DNA from: Burkholderiales bacterium
GTDB lineage: Bacteria; Pseudomonadota; Gammaproteobacteria; Burkholderiales; Usitatibacteraceae
Assembly (NCBI GenBank): GCA_025359985.1
Contig: JANYDB010000038.1
Span: 48,075-112,074 of the forward strand
Reading direction: 5' to 3'
Length of the DNA: 64,000 nucleotides
Made by a program: the position numbers and the translations under genes. Below, piece after piece: positions 9,490-18,204 of the stretch. Under the pieces are notes generated by a model. That model was not told the origin of the DNA and made no database searches. It saw nothing but the letters and a program-made list of their open reading frames with translations. Position 1 is the stretch's first letter; each line of letters begins with the position of its first letter.

Positions 9490-10554
9490 ATGTCCCTCGT
9501 ATCCATGCGCCAATTGCTCGACCATGCTGCTGAAAACGGCTATGGCCTACCCGCTTTCAATGTCAACAATCTGGAACAGGTGCAGGCTATTATGGAAGCT
9601 GCGTATGAAACCAACAGCCCAGTGATTATGCAGGCCAGTGCAGGCGCACGCAAATATGCGGGTGAACATTTTTTGCGCCACCTGATCGAAGCGGCTGTTG
9701 AAAGCTATCCCGATATTCCGGTGGTGATGCATCAAGATCACGGCCAGTCTCCGGTTGTGTGCCTGCAGGCGATGCGCTTGGGATTTTCTAGTGTGATGAT
9801 GGACGGCTCTCTGATGGCCGACGGCAAGAGTGTGGCCAGTTATGAATACAATGTGGATACAACGAAACAGGTTGTCGATATGGCTCACGCCATTGGTGTC
9901 ACAGTTGAGGGCGAACTGGGTTGTTTAGGTTCGCTTGAAACCATGATGGGCGACAAAGAAGACGGCCACGGCGCAGACGGTGCCATGACCCGTGAACAGC
10001 TCCTGACGGACCCTGAACAGGCCGCAGATTTCATCAAAAAAACGGGTGCCGATGCATTGGCTATCGCTATCGGCACTTCGCACGGTGCATATAAATTTAC
10101 GCGCAAACCGACCGGCGATATTTTGGCAATTGATCGTATCAAGGCAATCCATGCGCGAATTCCCAATACGCATCTGGTCATGCATGGGTCATCAAGTGTG
10201 CCGCAGGATTTGCTTGATATTATTCGCGCCAACGGCGGCGAAATGAAAGAAACCTACGGCGTACCCGTTGAGGAAATTCAGGAAGGCATCAAACACGGTG
10301 TGCGTAAAATTAATATCGATACCGATATTCGTCTGGCAATGACCGCGGCCATACGTAAATTTCTGAACGAAAATAAATCTCATTTTGATCCGCGCGATTA
10401 TCTGAAGCCCGCTCGCGCCGCCGCCAAGAAAATTTGTATCGAGCGTTATCAGCAATTCGGCAGCGCAGGCCAGGCATCAAAAATTAAGCCGATTGGCATG
10501 AGTGTGATGGCGGAAAAATATGCAAAAGGCGAATTGAATGCGGTTGTGAATTGA
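9490..10554 (+). CDS. fba: Class II fructose-bisphosphate aldolase (Calvin-cycle type)
   Basis: This zinc-dependent enzyme splits fructose 1,6-bisphosphate into two triose phosphates. The 354-residue protein carries the metal-binding HQDHGQSP, a second metal region around GELGCLG and HGSSSVP, and the substrate-binding NIDTDIR. Length and motifs match the CbbA-type class II enzymes of betaproteobacteria. The ATG at 9490 has a clear GGAG site seven bases upstream; the TTG at 9478 is in frame but overlaps that site. Its stop overlaps the next start by two bases, implying coupled translation. Confidence 0.95.
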   Translation: MSLVSMRQLLDHAAENGYGLPAFNVNNLEQVQAIMEAAYETNSPVIMQASAGARKYAGEHFLRHLIEAAVESYPDIPVVMHQDHGQSPVVCLQAMRLGFSSVMMDGSLMADGKSVASYEYNVDTTKQVVDMAHAIGVTVEGELGCLGSLETMMGDKEDGHGADGAMTREQLLTDPEQAADFIKKTGADALAIAIGTSHGAYKFTRKPTGDILAIDRIKAIHARIPNTHLVMHGSSSVPQDLLDIIRANGGEMKETYGVPVEEIQEGIKHGVRKINIDTDIRLAMTAAIRKFLNENKSHFDPRDYLKPARAAAKKICIERYQQFGSAGQASKIKPIGMSVMAEKYAKGELNAVVN

Positions 10555-11567
10555 GCGACGGTGAATCGATTACCGCCGCGCAATGCCGCAATTGCGATGC
10601 GGTGTTTGGCGAGGCCCGTCCAACGTATTGCCCAAGCTGTGGTCAGGAGACGGCCGCACACCCTCCGACGGTTTGGGAATTCGGGCATGAATTTATTACC
10701 CACTACATTGCGCTGGAAGGAAAGCTTTGGAACACATTAGGCTTGCTGTTTTTCAGACCAGGCGCGCTTACTCAGCGCTATCTGATCGGACAAAAGCGCC
10801 GCTATGTGAACCCGCTGCGCCTTTACCTGACGGCGAGTATTTTATTTTTTATCGTGGTGAAATTATTTGGTGCCGACCCGCTCATGAAAACGCATTTCAA
10901 CGAGGAGGCTCGGCTACAGGCAGCCAACGAGATGGTTACGGAAGTGCGATCGGAGGCTGCAAAGGACAGCGTAAATAAACGGCCTGTCATTGTTACGTCA
11001 AAAGCCTTACCCAATCTCGCGCTAGAGTTGCCAGGGTCAGAAAATAAAAATGCAGAATCTGCGCCGCCACATAATCGTAAGCCGATTACGCTGAACAGCC
11101 CGGCGCTGGACGCGATTCAGTGCGCCGGAAGTAACGCTTGCGACAAAATTCGCGCGCATTTCGCAGATCGATATAAGGATAGAACACTTCGTGAATTCCG
11201 CGGCATCGTCAGCGATCGGGCGCTTTCCCTCGCTCCCTATGCAATGTTTTTGTTTCTGCCGGTTTTTGCGGCGCTGACGTATCTGCTTTATCGAAAGCGC
11301 GGCATGTTTTATGGCGAGCATGTGGTCTACGCTCTTCATGTTCACGCATTTGCATACTTCTTGCTGATGGTGGTGGCATTCCCTGCGGAATGGCTGGCGG
11401 GACTGTTATGGCTCTGGGGCATCATCTATTTTTGGATAGCAATGCGCCGTGTGTTTGGTGGGCGCTGGTGGGCCACCTCGCTTCGCTACATCGTCATCAG
11501 CATGCTCTACCCTTTGTTGCTCATAACTTTTGTTTGCCTGACAATGTTGATTGCCATTTTTATCTGA
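10551..11567 (+). CDS. DUF3667-type membrane protein with an N-terminal zinc ribbon
   Basis: The 338-residue protein starts at a TTG whose last two bases are the start of the fba stop codon (TTGA), so it is probably translated by reinitiation. Residues 12-36 hold two CXXC pairs (CRNC, CPSC), a zinc-ribbon pattern. A conserved segment ([16 protein letters not shown], then YVNPLRLYL) and a membrane helix follow, as in DUF3667 proteins. A soluble stretch of about 130 residues separates these from three or four C-terminal helices. The function of this family is unknown. The position between fba and purC says little beyond cotranscription. Confidence 0.75.
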   Translation: MSDGESITAAQCRNCDAVFGEARPTYCPSCGQETAAHPPTVWEFGHEFITHYIALEGKLWNTLGLLFFRPGALTQRYLIGQKRRYVNPLRLYLTASILFFIVVKLFGADPLMKTHFNEEARLQAANEMVTEVRSEAAKDSVNKRPVIVTSKALPNLALELPGSENKNAESAPPHNRKPITLNSPALDAIQCAGSNACDKIRAHFADRYKDRTLREFRGIVSDRALSLAPYAMFLFLPVFAALTYLLYRKRGMFYGEHVVYALHVHAFAYFLLMVVAFPAEWLAGLLWLWGIIYFWIAMRRVFGGRWWATSLRYIVISMLYPLLLITFVCLTMLIAIFI

Positions 11568-11598
11568 ATTGTATTTACACCTTACTGCGAGACTCTTT

Positions 11599-12471
11599 GT
11601 GTACGAATCCACACTCAAATCACTCCCTTTAATCGCGCGCGGCAAAGTGCGCGATATTTATGCTGTGGGCGAAGATAAATTACTGATTGTCACGACTGAT
11701 CGACTCTCCGCTTACGACGTTATACTGCCGACGCCGATACCCGCGAAAGGCGAAATTTTAGTCACCTTGGCTAATTTCTGGTTTCATAAATTAGCGCATG
11801 TGGTGCCCAATCAGCTGACCGGAATTGACCCTGCCAGTATCGTTGCGGCCAGCGAACGCGATCAAGTTATGGGCCGTGCGCTGGTGGTGAATAAATATAA
11901 AGTGCTGCCAATTGAAGCCGTCGTACGCGGCTATCTGGAAGGTTCCGGTTGGAGCGAATACCAACAAACACAATCGGTATGCGGCATTCAATTGCCAGCA
12001 GGATTGCAGCGCGCAGCCAAATTACCGCAACCTATTTTCACGCCTGCTACCAAGGCCAAAGCTGGCGAACATGATGAAAATATTGATTTTGCCACCTGTG
12101 AAAAAATTATCGGCCGCGCGCGCGCGGCCGAGGTTCGCGATACCGCTATTAGGCTCTATCAGGAAGCAGCCGATTACGCACTCACCAAGGGCATCATCAT
12201 CGCTGACACCAAGTTTGAATTTGGCTTGGACACACACGATCAACTGCACCTGATTGACGAAGCGCTGACGCCGGATTCATCCCGCTTCTGGCCGCTAGCG
12301 AGTTATAAAGTAGGCGAATCGCCAGAAAGTTTTGATAAGCAATACATTCGCAACTGGCTCGATTCAATTGGTTTCAACCGCAAACCACCTGCGCCTTCTG
12401 TGCCCGCCGACATTGCACAAAAAACCAGTGATAAATATCGCGAAGCACTCGTTCGCCTAATGCAGCCGTAA
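11599..12471 (+). CDS. purC: Phosphoribosylaminoimidazole-succinocarboxamide synthase (SAICAR synthetase)
   Basis: PurC joins CAIR and aspartate with ATP in purine synthesis. GRGKVRD-type sequence ([11 protein letters not shown]) near residue 13, [13 protein letters not shown], and IADTKFEFG with [14 protein letters not shown] are the family motifs. I chose the GTG at 11599, giving 290 residues starting [10 protein letters not shown] as in other betaproteobacterial PurC; the ATG at 11551 would overlap the preceding gene and add unrelated residues. The ribosome-binding site is weak. Adjacent purE and purK, often found here, are absent. Confidence 0.93.
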   Translation: MYESTLKSLPLIARGKVRDIYAVGEDKLLIVTTDRLSAYDVILPTPIPAKGEILVTLANFWFHKLAHVVPNQLTGIDPASIVAASERDQVMGRALVVNKYKVLPIEAVVRGYLEGSGWSEYQQTQSVCGIQLPAGLQRAAKLPQPIFTPATKAKAGEHDENIDFATCEKIIGRARAAEVRDTAIRLYQEAADYALTKGIIIADTKFEFGLDTHDQLHLIDEALTPDSSRFWPLASYKVGESPESFDKQYIRNWLDSIGFNRKPPAPSVPADIAQKTSDKYREALVRLMQP

Positions 12472-12483
12472 CCGTCTGACATA

Positions 12484-12992
12484 TCAATGTTCGTTGCGAA
12501 TAGCGTCTATTCGGCGCGAAACCGTTGAAGTCACCCCATATTTATCGTCAACCATGGCTGAAAACTCGACGGTATAGCCCCATGTATCACAATAATGATA
12601 ATCCCATGCGGTAACACCCAAATTATTAAACCTGACTTGGCGATAGGGGGGCCGATACTGGCCAGCACCGCTTCCGCCGTATTGCCCGCACCGATTTTTT
12701 CAAGCATTGTGTCGGTCAAAACATTTTGGACCCGCTCAGCGATGCCGTCTTTATTCATGTCGACTGCATACGTGGTCACGCCCAGCGGCCCACTGGTATA
12801 AAACCATCGTGCGCCGGAATCAAGCCGAATCGCCAGAGCTGGCTCACCATACAGGCGGCGCAATGCAGTTTCAGTAGCGCCCACGCTCAGTTGGGTTGCG
12901 CAAGCACTTAGCAAGCTCAGGCAGAGTGTGGCCGTAATCGCCACCGGGGTAATTCGCAAAAATTTTGCGACCGGTTCTGCCTTATTCATCAT
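12484..12992 (-). CDS. BamE/SmpA-like lipoprotein, reading frame broken at a G6 tract
   Basis: From the ATG at 12992 the product begins with a lipoprotein signal (TLCLSLLSAC is the lipobox), so it should be lipidated in the periplasm. The mature part has LRRLYGEPALAI and WFYTSGPLG, a short motif pair like those in SmpA/OmlA-type lipoproteins. The uninterrupted frame runs to 12531 with an odd Ile-rich end. Changing frame at the run of six G at about 12646-12651 instead gives VTAWDYHYCDTWGYTVEF and a plausible C-terminus ending at 12484. That is much more protein-like, so the gene is frameshifted by mutation or by a base-count error in the tract. Gene function is unknown. Confidence 0.6.
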
Positions 12993-13015
12993 CGTTTGGC
13001 CGCATTCATTTATTT

Positions 13016-13834
13016 TTATACGGACACCAACATTTTGATTGCAAGGGCCAGTAAAAATATCATGAATATTTTTTTGAGCATGGCTACCGGTAACTTGTGC
13101 GCGAGCTTGGCGCCAATCGGGGCGATAAGAAAACTGGTCATCGCAATACCCATAAAAGCGGGCACGTAAACGTAGCCTACACTCCATTTAGGCAGATCAG
13201 AATCCATCAGCCCCGTAATGACGTAACCTAGCGTCCCGGCGAGCGCAATCGGGAAGCCAACTGCTGATGAAGTGCCTATTGCTTCATGAATTTTTACATT
13301 GCACCATGCTAAAAAGTTGATGGTCAATACCGCTCCGCCAATGCCCGCCAGGCTGGAAATAAATCCCATCACCGCACCAAAAATCAGCATGCCGCCCTGC
13401 CTAGGCAGTTCGCGATGCGATTGTTCGATGCCCGTTTGCGGCTTGATATTAAAAAGCAGTTGGATGGCTAAAAAACATATGAAGCCAACAAAGAAATATT
13501 TAAGAAATGCAGTACTCGAAAAATAGGCGAACACCGTACCCGCTAAAGTGCCGACAAGAATGCCTGGCGTCATTTGTTTTACTACGCGCCAGTTAACTGC
13601 GCCATGGGCATGATGCGCTCGTGCGCTGGCGAATGCGCCAGGCAGAATTGTGGCCATCGAGGTTGCTAATGCCATGTGAATCACATGTTCGTTCGAGAAG
13701 CCAAACCTAATAAAGGTTAACGACAAAACCGGCACCATCACCGCGCCGCCACCAATGCCCAATAGCCCCGCAAAAAAACCGACGACGACGCCCGCGGCCA
13801 AATAAATCAGGAGATATGAAAGTTCAAATGGCAC
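13016..13834 (-). CDS. TauE/SafE family membrane permease
   Basis: The 272-residue, all-membrane protein starts with a helix followed by GFFAGLLGIGGGAVMVPVLS, the glycine-rich signature of the TauE/SafE (DUF81) family. The internal repeat SLAGIGGAVLTINFL near residue 165 is the usual second half. Members export or import sulfite, sulfoacetate and related anions; the substrate here is not predictable. It lies between the EVE gene and the lipoprotein on the same strand, with short gaps, so these may be cotranscribed from the zapB promoter or from their own. Confidence 0.88.
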   Translation of the reverse strand: MPFELSYLLIYLAAGVVVGFFAGLLGIGGGAVMVPVLSLTFIRFGFSNEHVIHMALATSMATILPGAFASARAHHAHGAVNWRVVKQMTPGILVGTLAGTVFAYFSSTAFLKYFFVGFICFLAIQLLFNIKPQTGIEQSHRELPRQGGMLIFGAVMGFISSLAGIGGAVLTINFLAWCNVKIHEAIGTSSAVGFPIALAGTLGYVITGLMDSDLPKWSVGYVYVPAFMGIAMTSFLIAPIGAKLAHKLPVAMLKKIFMIFLLALAIKMLVSV

Positions 13835-13883
13835 GAAAATAATTTTATTTGATCAGCGGCACGCAAATGGCCAGTCGCACACA

Positions 13884-14348
13884 TTAATTTATTTCGGCCA
13901 ATTTGAAAATAATTTTCCATTCTGCCGCCGTCACTGGGGTAATAGATAGCCGATTGCCACGCTGCAATATACGCAGGGTTGTCAATTGCGCATGATCACG
14001 TAACTCTTGCAGGGAAACCAAACGCGTCTTTTTCACAAGCTGCACATCAACATTACACCAGCGCGGAGTTTCACGAGTTGATTTCGCATCAAAATATTTA
14101 TTCTTGGGCTGGAACTGGGTTTCGTCCGGGTAAGCCATACTCGCCACCTCGGCAATACCAGCTACGCCGGGCTCAGCGCAAGATGAGTGATAGAACAACA
14201 CACCATCACCTAGCTTCATATCATCACGCATAAAATTGCGCGCCTGGTAGTTACGCACTCCATACCACGCGATGGTCTGCGCCGCCTTCTTGGCTAAATC
14301 ATCAATTGAAATATCGGAGGGCTCCGATTTCATCAGCCAATAGGCCAT
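13884..14348 (-). CDS. EVE domain protein
   Basis: The 154-residue protein is a single EVE domain, a PUA-related fold that binds modified bases in RNA or DNA. It starts MAYWLMKSEPSD and continues with WYGVRNYQARNFMRDDM and VLFYHSS, all characteristic. A role is not established from sequence alone. The gene lies immediately downstream of the 6S RNA on the same strand, an arrangement common in betaproteobacteria, so it could be expressed by readthrough from the RNA gene. Confidence 0.9.
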   Translation of the reverse strand: MAYWLMKSEPSDISIDDLAKKAAQTIAWYGVRNYQARNFMRDDMKLGDGVLFYHSSCAEPGVAGIAEVASMAYPDETQFQPKNKYFDAKSTRETPRWCNVDVQLVKKTRLVSLQELRDHAQLTTLRILQRGNRLSITPVTAAEWKIIFKLAEIN

Positions 14349-14410
14349 GGCATGTCAGTCAATTGCAAGAAGTTGGGGAGAGGGCGCGCACAAAGAAAAG
14401 CATACATAAA

Positions 14411-14591
14411 AATCTGTTTTAGTGTTCGCTTAGGCCGCACCTTGAACTTGAGGGTTCAAGGGTGGATGCCGACCGGATGCCATCAGGTTCGTCCGCGTAG
14501 GACGATCACACCGGCATCACTTGGGCCAGAATCCATCGACATAAGTCATTGGTCCAAAGGATGTAAACCTAAGCGAACGCTAAAACAGATT
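14411..14591 (-). ncRNA. ssrS: 6S RNA
   Basis: The two ends of this 181-base element pair over 24 bases with one mismatch (14411-14434 with 14568-14591), as the closing stem of 6S RNA does. Read on the minus strand, a hairpin formed by CCTTGAACC and GGTTCAAGG-like arms (CCTTGAAC, GTTCAAGG) lies near the 3' end, matching the conserved 3' hairpin of E. coli 6S. The length is right, and the place directly after zapA is the canonical one. 6S RNA mimics an open promoter and binds sigma-70 RNA polymerase in stationary phase. No protein frame fits the element. Exact ends are inferred from the stem. Confidence 0.88.
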
Positions 14592-14656
14592 TAGGGACGG
14601 TTATGCACTATTTGACAGCATCGCAAGGATTGCCAAAACAGGACATGATAGAAGAA

Positions 14657-15046
14657 TCAAAAAAGTTTTTCTTGGTCAGAAACCGCTTTTTCAATCATGT
14701 TTTCCATGTCCTGCATTTTACGCCTGACATACGCTTCGTCAACGGAAATATTTGGGGTTTTGGCGGCGCCGTTTGCCGTCACCCCTTGCAGAGTTTGCAA
14801 ATGCTCATGTGCAATATTCAGCGCTACCATAATAGCAATGCGCTCGTTGCCCACGACCTTACCCGAGTCGCGGATTTCTTTCATTTTCTTGTTCAATAAA
14901 TCTACTGAGGCCACTAACTGGCGCTCTTCACCATCGGGCGCGGCCACTCGAAACTCACGGCCCATCACGTTAATCGTGATGCCCTTTACTTCTTTACCAA
15001 GCTTGGCATTTTTTGATTCTTTGGTCACATCTTGTGCTGCACTCAT
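14657..15046 (-). CDS. zapA: Cell division protein ZapA
   Basis: ZapA cross-links FtsZ protofilaments at the division ring. The 129-residue protein has the family core ITINVMGREFRVAAPDGEE near residue 22, then VDLLNKKMKEIRD. IMVALNIAHE and a C-terminal helix suited to coiled-coil dimerisation follow. Its start codon overlaps the stop of the upstream coiled-coil gene in an ATGA arrangement, so the two are translationally coupled. The 6S RNA follows downstream. Confidence 0.92.
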   Translation of the reverse strand: MSAAQDVTKESKNAKLGKEVKGITINVMGREFRVAAPDGEERQLVASVDLLNKKMKEIRDSGKVVGNERIAIMVALNIAHEHLQTLQGVTANGAAKTPNISVDEAYVRRKMQDMENMIEKAVSDQEKLF

Positions 15047-15252
15047 AGACTCTCACTTTCCGCTTCAGGAATTTGCGCGAGCAATGTTTCCAGGCGGGTT
15101 TTTGCGTGGTCCAGTTTTTCCGACAGTCGCTTGACCTCGTCTGATTTGGTTGCAACAGATTGCCGTAACTCGTTATTTTCAGCGCGCAGGCGTTGGAACA
15201 GCGTCACAAAATGCGTGAGTTTGTCTTCAAAATGCTGAATTTCGGATTCCAT
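15043..15252 (-). CDS. zapB: ZapB-like coiled-coil protein
   Basis: The 69-residue protein is one helix with heptad-like leucine spacing (FQRLRAENNELRQ, then VKRLSEKLDHAK). Small coiled-coil proteins immediately upstream of zapA are common in betaproteobacteria and are annotated as ZapB or TIGR02449 family. They are thought to act with ZapA at the division septum. The naming rests on position and shape; sequence conservation in such a short coiled coil is weak. It ends by a four-base overlap with zapA. Confidence 0.75.
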   Translation of the reverse strand: MESEIQHFEDKLTHFVTLFQRLRAENNELRQSVATKSDEVKRLSEKLDHAKTRLETLLAQIPEAESESL

Positions 15253-15419
15253 TACTTTAATGTAGCGGAAAAACCCCAGCTAGGTCAATGCTCAAGCGCA
15301 CAAAGTGAAGGTTTAATCTAAATGATGAATGCACTCGCAGACTTAAACCTAAAGCGGTCCGATACTGTCAAGATAGTTACATCAATGAATATTTTAATAA
15401 AACCCGCTCTGTCGAACTT

Positions 15420-17498
15420 ATGAATTCACAAATGCCGATTTCAGGTGGCCCAAAAGGTACAACGTCAGAGCAGCAATTACGCCTGCTTGCGGACAATCTG
15501 CCTGCTTTAATTGCCTATTTCACAATCAACGGGCTGATGTGTCAATTTGCCAATAAAGCTTATGTAACAGCTTATGGCTTCACGATTGACTCCATCGTGG
15601 GCAAGAGCGTACCTGATGTGATTGGTGCAGAGGCCTACGCAGTGATCCAGCCTTATATTCTTCGCGTGATGGAAGGCGAGACCGTCAGCTATGAACGTCC
15701 GTTGATATTGCCGGACGGCAGCCAACGCGTGATTGAAGTGAATTTAATTCCGCACATTATTGGTGATGCAAAGCCACAGTCTGCATTTGTATTGATCACC
15801 GACATTACGAAATTCCGTCGAGCTGAGGAAGCGATTCGCGAAAGCGAAGACCGGATGCGAAAATTTGCCGATGCGACCAATGAAGGCATTGTCTTTTTTG
15901 ACAGCGGTATCATTACTGATATAAACGAAGCGGGCGCGCGGCTGGTAAGACTGCCCGTTGAAAAAATTATTGGTCGGCAGATTCTAGATTTTGTCGCCCC
16001 GGATTCAGTTGAAACTGTGGCTAATAATATTCGTGCTGGCTTTGAACGCCCTTACGAAGCCAATATGTTACGCGCGGATGGCACTCTAGTGACCCTGGAA
16101 TTTGCTGGCAAGGTTATTGTGCGTGACGGCAAAACTCTGCGTATGACGGTGGCGCGCGACATCAGCGAGCGCAAACAGGCGGAAGCACGCATTCAATTTT
16201 TGGCGCATCACGATATTCTGACTCATTTGCCGAACCGTGCGATGCTGTTGGACCGTTTGCAAATCATGCTGAATGTGGCGAAACGACAAGGTACCCAGGT
16301 CGGGGTATTGTTTATTGATCTGGATAATTTTAAAACCATTAACGACTCACTGGGCCACTATGCCGGTGATCAATTATTAAAGCGGCTGGCCCAGCGCCTT
16401 CAAGCCTGTTTGCGCAGCGTGGATTTAGTCGGTCGCTTGGGCGGCGATGAATTTTTGGTCATCATCAGCGGGCTCGAATGCACCGAAGATGTGATACCGA
16501 TTGCTGAAAAAATTGCGGAATGCATCAGTGAGCCGTTTGCGTTGGAAGGCCAGACGCTTGGGGTCTCGGGTTCAATCGGTATCAGCATGTACCCCCAGGA
16601 TGGTGAAAACACTGACACCCTGATTCGTAACGCAGATGCGGCCATGTATCTTGCCAAAGAACGTGGCCGCAGCAATTTTCAGTTTTTTATGCCGAGTCTG
16701 ACCAAGTCAGCGGCAAATTCACTTTCAATAGAATCAGGCATTCGCAAAGCAATCAAGAACGTTGAATTTGTCCTGCATTATCAACCTGAAGTAGTTTCAC
16801 AAACAGGTGTGATCAACGCGGTGGAAGCGCTAATCCGCTGGAAGCATCCTGACTTAGGTTTGCTCGGCCCCGATAAATTTATATCATTTGCAGAACATCG
16901 TGGCCTCATCATGCCGATTGGCCGCTGGGTGATTAATGAAGCCATTCGCCAGTGCAAAGAATGGCTTGACGTGGGCTTGCGGATACCCATAGCAATCAAT
17001 ATCTCGGCAGTACAGTTCAAACAAAAAGATTTAGTCGAACTCATCGCCGCCAATTTAAAATCATATGATTTGCCGGGCGAGTTACTGGAACTTGAGCTGA
17101 CCGAAAGTCTGTTTCTCGAGGATGTGACCGCCATGACCAAAACTTTAAGTCGCCTTAAAGATTTGGGTGTCACTCTGGCCGTGGATGATTTTGGTACCGG
17201 CTATTCATCACTGGCCTATTTAAAACGCTACCCTATCGACAAAATAAAGATTGATCGATCATTCATCAGCGACATTCCCTATAATGCTGATGATGTTGCC
17301 ATCACAACGGCGATTATAAATCTTGCCGACAGCCTCGGACTTCAAGTCGTTGCAGAGGGCGTAGAAACTCAGGAGCAGGCAGACTTCCTCGAGCGCTATC
17401 ACTGTGATTATATTCAAGGCTATCTCGTCTCGTACCCATTGCCGCCGGATGAAATTTTTGCGTGGATGAAGCAACGCAAATTTGTAATCGCAGTATAA
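15420..17498 (+). CDS. PAS-PAS-GGDEF-EAL cyclic-di-GMP protein
   Basis: The 692-residue protein has no membrane segments and should act in the cytoplasm. Two PAS domains cover about residues 18-135 and 140-255, the second ending in the PAC-like VARDISERKQAE. A GGDEF domain follows (about 265-425) with an intact GRLGGDEF active site and an RSVD inhibitory-site motif five residues before it. The EAL domain (about 435-685) keeps EALIRWKHP, the metal-binding DDFGTGYSS and AEGVETQEQ. Both synthase and phosphodiesterase sites look competent, so net activity cannot be told. The PAS ligands are unknown. It is monocistronic, divergent from zapB. Confidence 0.92.
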   Translation: MNSQMPISGGPKGTTSEQQLRLLADNLPALIAYFTINGLMCQFANKAYVTAYGFTIDSIVGKSVPDVIGAEAYAVIQPYILRVMEGETVSYERPLILPDGSQRVIEVNLIPHIIGDAKPQSAFVLITDITKFRRAEEAIRESEDRMRKFADATNEGIVFFDSGIITDINEAGARLVRLPVEKIIGRQILDFVAPDSVETVANNIRAGFERPYEANMLRADGTLVTLEFAGKVIVRDGKTLRMTVARDISERKQAEARIQFLAHHDILTHLPNRAMLLDRLQIMLNVAKRQGTQVGVLFIDLDNFKTINDSLGHYAGDQLLKRLAQRLQACLRSVDLVGRLGGDEFLVIISGLECTEDVIPIAEKIAECISEPFALEGQTLGVSGSIGISMYPQDGENTDTLIRNADAAMYLAKERGRSNFQFFMPSLTKSAANSLSIESGIRKAIKNVEFVLHYQPEVVSQTGVINAVEALIRWKHPDLGLLGPDKFISFAEHRGLIMPIGRWVINEAIRQCKEWLDVGLRIPIAINISAVQFKQKDLVELIAANLKSYDLPGELLELELTESLFLEDVTAMTKTLSRLKDLGVTLAVDDFGTGYSSLAYLKRYPIDKIKIDRSFISDIPYNADDVAITTAIINLADSLGLQVVAEGVETQEQADFLERYHCDYIQGYLVSYPLPPDEIFAWMKQRKFVIAV

Positions 17499-18204
17499 AT
17501 CTTTGAGCGCCTGATTATTCGTGAATCATCTGCTGGGGCCGTATAACAAAAAGAAAATTAAAAACTGGTTAGGCGTCACCCATATCAACCCAGCAGCTGT
17601 AACTCAAACTGCTTCAGCAAGCGGCTCCGTTGTGATGCACTATCAAAGCCGTTAACGCGGACGAATACTGAAACATTCGCGCACGTTAGCTTCCGTCCAG
17701 GCACACTTCTCATCGAAAGAATTGCGACTAGTTTCTGGCTTGATGGATAGTGGTGATCAGGCAGATCCAACAATGATCTGCCGCGCTTTTCCAGCGATTG
17801 AACGGGTTGGCCGCGAGGCATGATAGATGTGTTGGCGGCTGCAAAAATAGGTTGCGCCATACCTTTCAATCGTCGTTCAGCACTGATGTCGTACATGAAC
17901 GCGAACACCAAAGCCGTCGTCTTTCTTTGGCTCTAAAATCGGATTTTTGCGTTGCATTATTCAATGTATCAGTGCGTTATTACCAAACGCGCTAAGTTGC
18001 TGACACCTGTCGCTGCAGTGACAAATTTAAAAACAATATGCGACTGGTTTGGCGGCACGCAAACAACAGTCCTGCGGCTGAAATAATGCCGATGAAGTCA
18101 TATCGTGCCCGCTTTTTTAAACGCAAGCGTTTTGCGTTTAAAACAATATCACCACGCGCTGTTCTTTTAACAAATGGCGGTGACCAACCGGGTTCACAGA
18201 CACG
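17499..18204. other. Intergenic stretch with possible gene debris
   Basis: About 700 bases between the GGDEF/EAL gene and a convergent TonB receptor. A plus-strand frame at 17521-17655 (44 codons, GTG start, no ribosome-binding site) reads KKKIKNWLGVTHINP and looks like the tail of a lost gene. A minus-strand frame at 17585-17911 overlaps it and has no recognisable motif. I call neither a gene. The only other structure is the inverted repeat at 18115. Confidence 0.4.
18115..18143. repeat. 12-base perfect inverted repeat
   Basis: TTTTAAACGCAA and TTGCGTTTAAAA flank a five-base loop. It lies 62 bases beyond the 3' end of the TonB receptor gene and could act as a bidirectional terminator, although the stem is AT-rich at its base. 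Function is inferred from position only. Confidence 0.5.

Noticed and set aside
17585..17911. 108-codon minus-strand frame after the GGDEF/EAL gene
   Set aside because: No ribosome-binding site, no domain and unlikely composition; it overlaps another equally weak frame on the plus strand.
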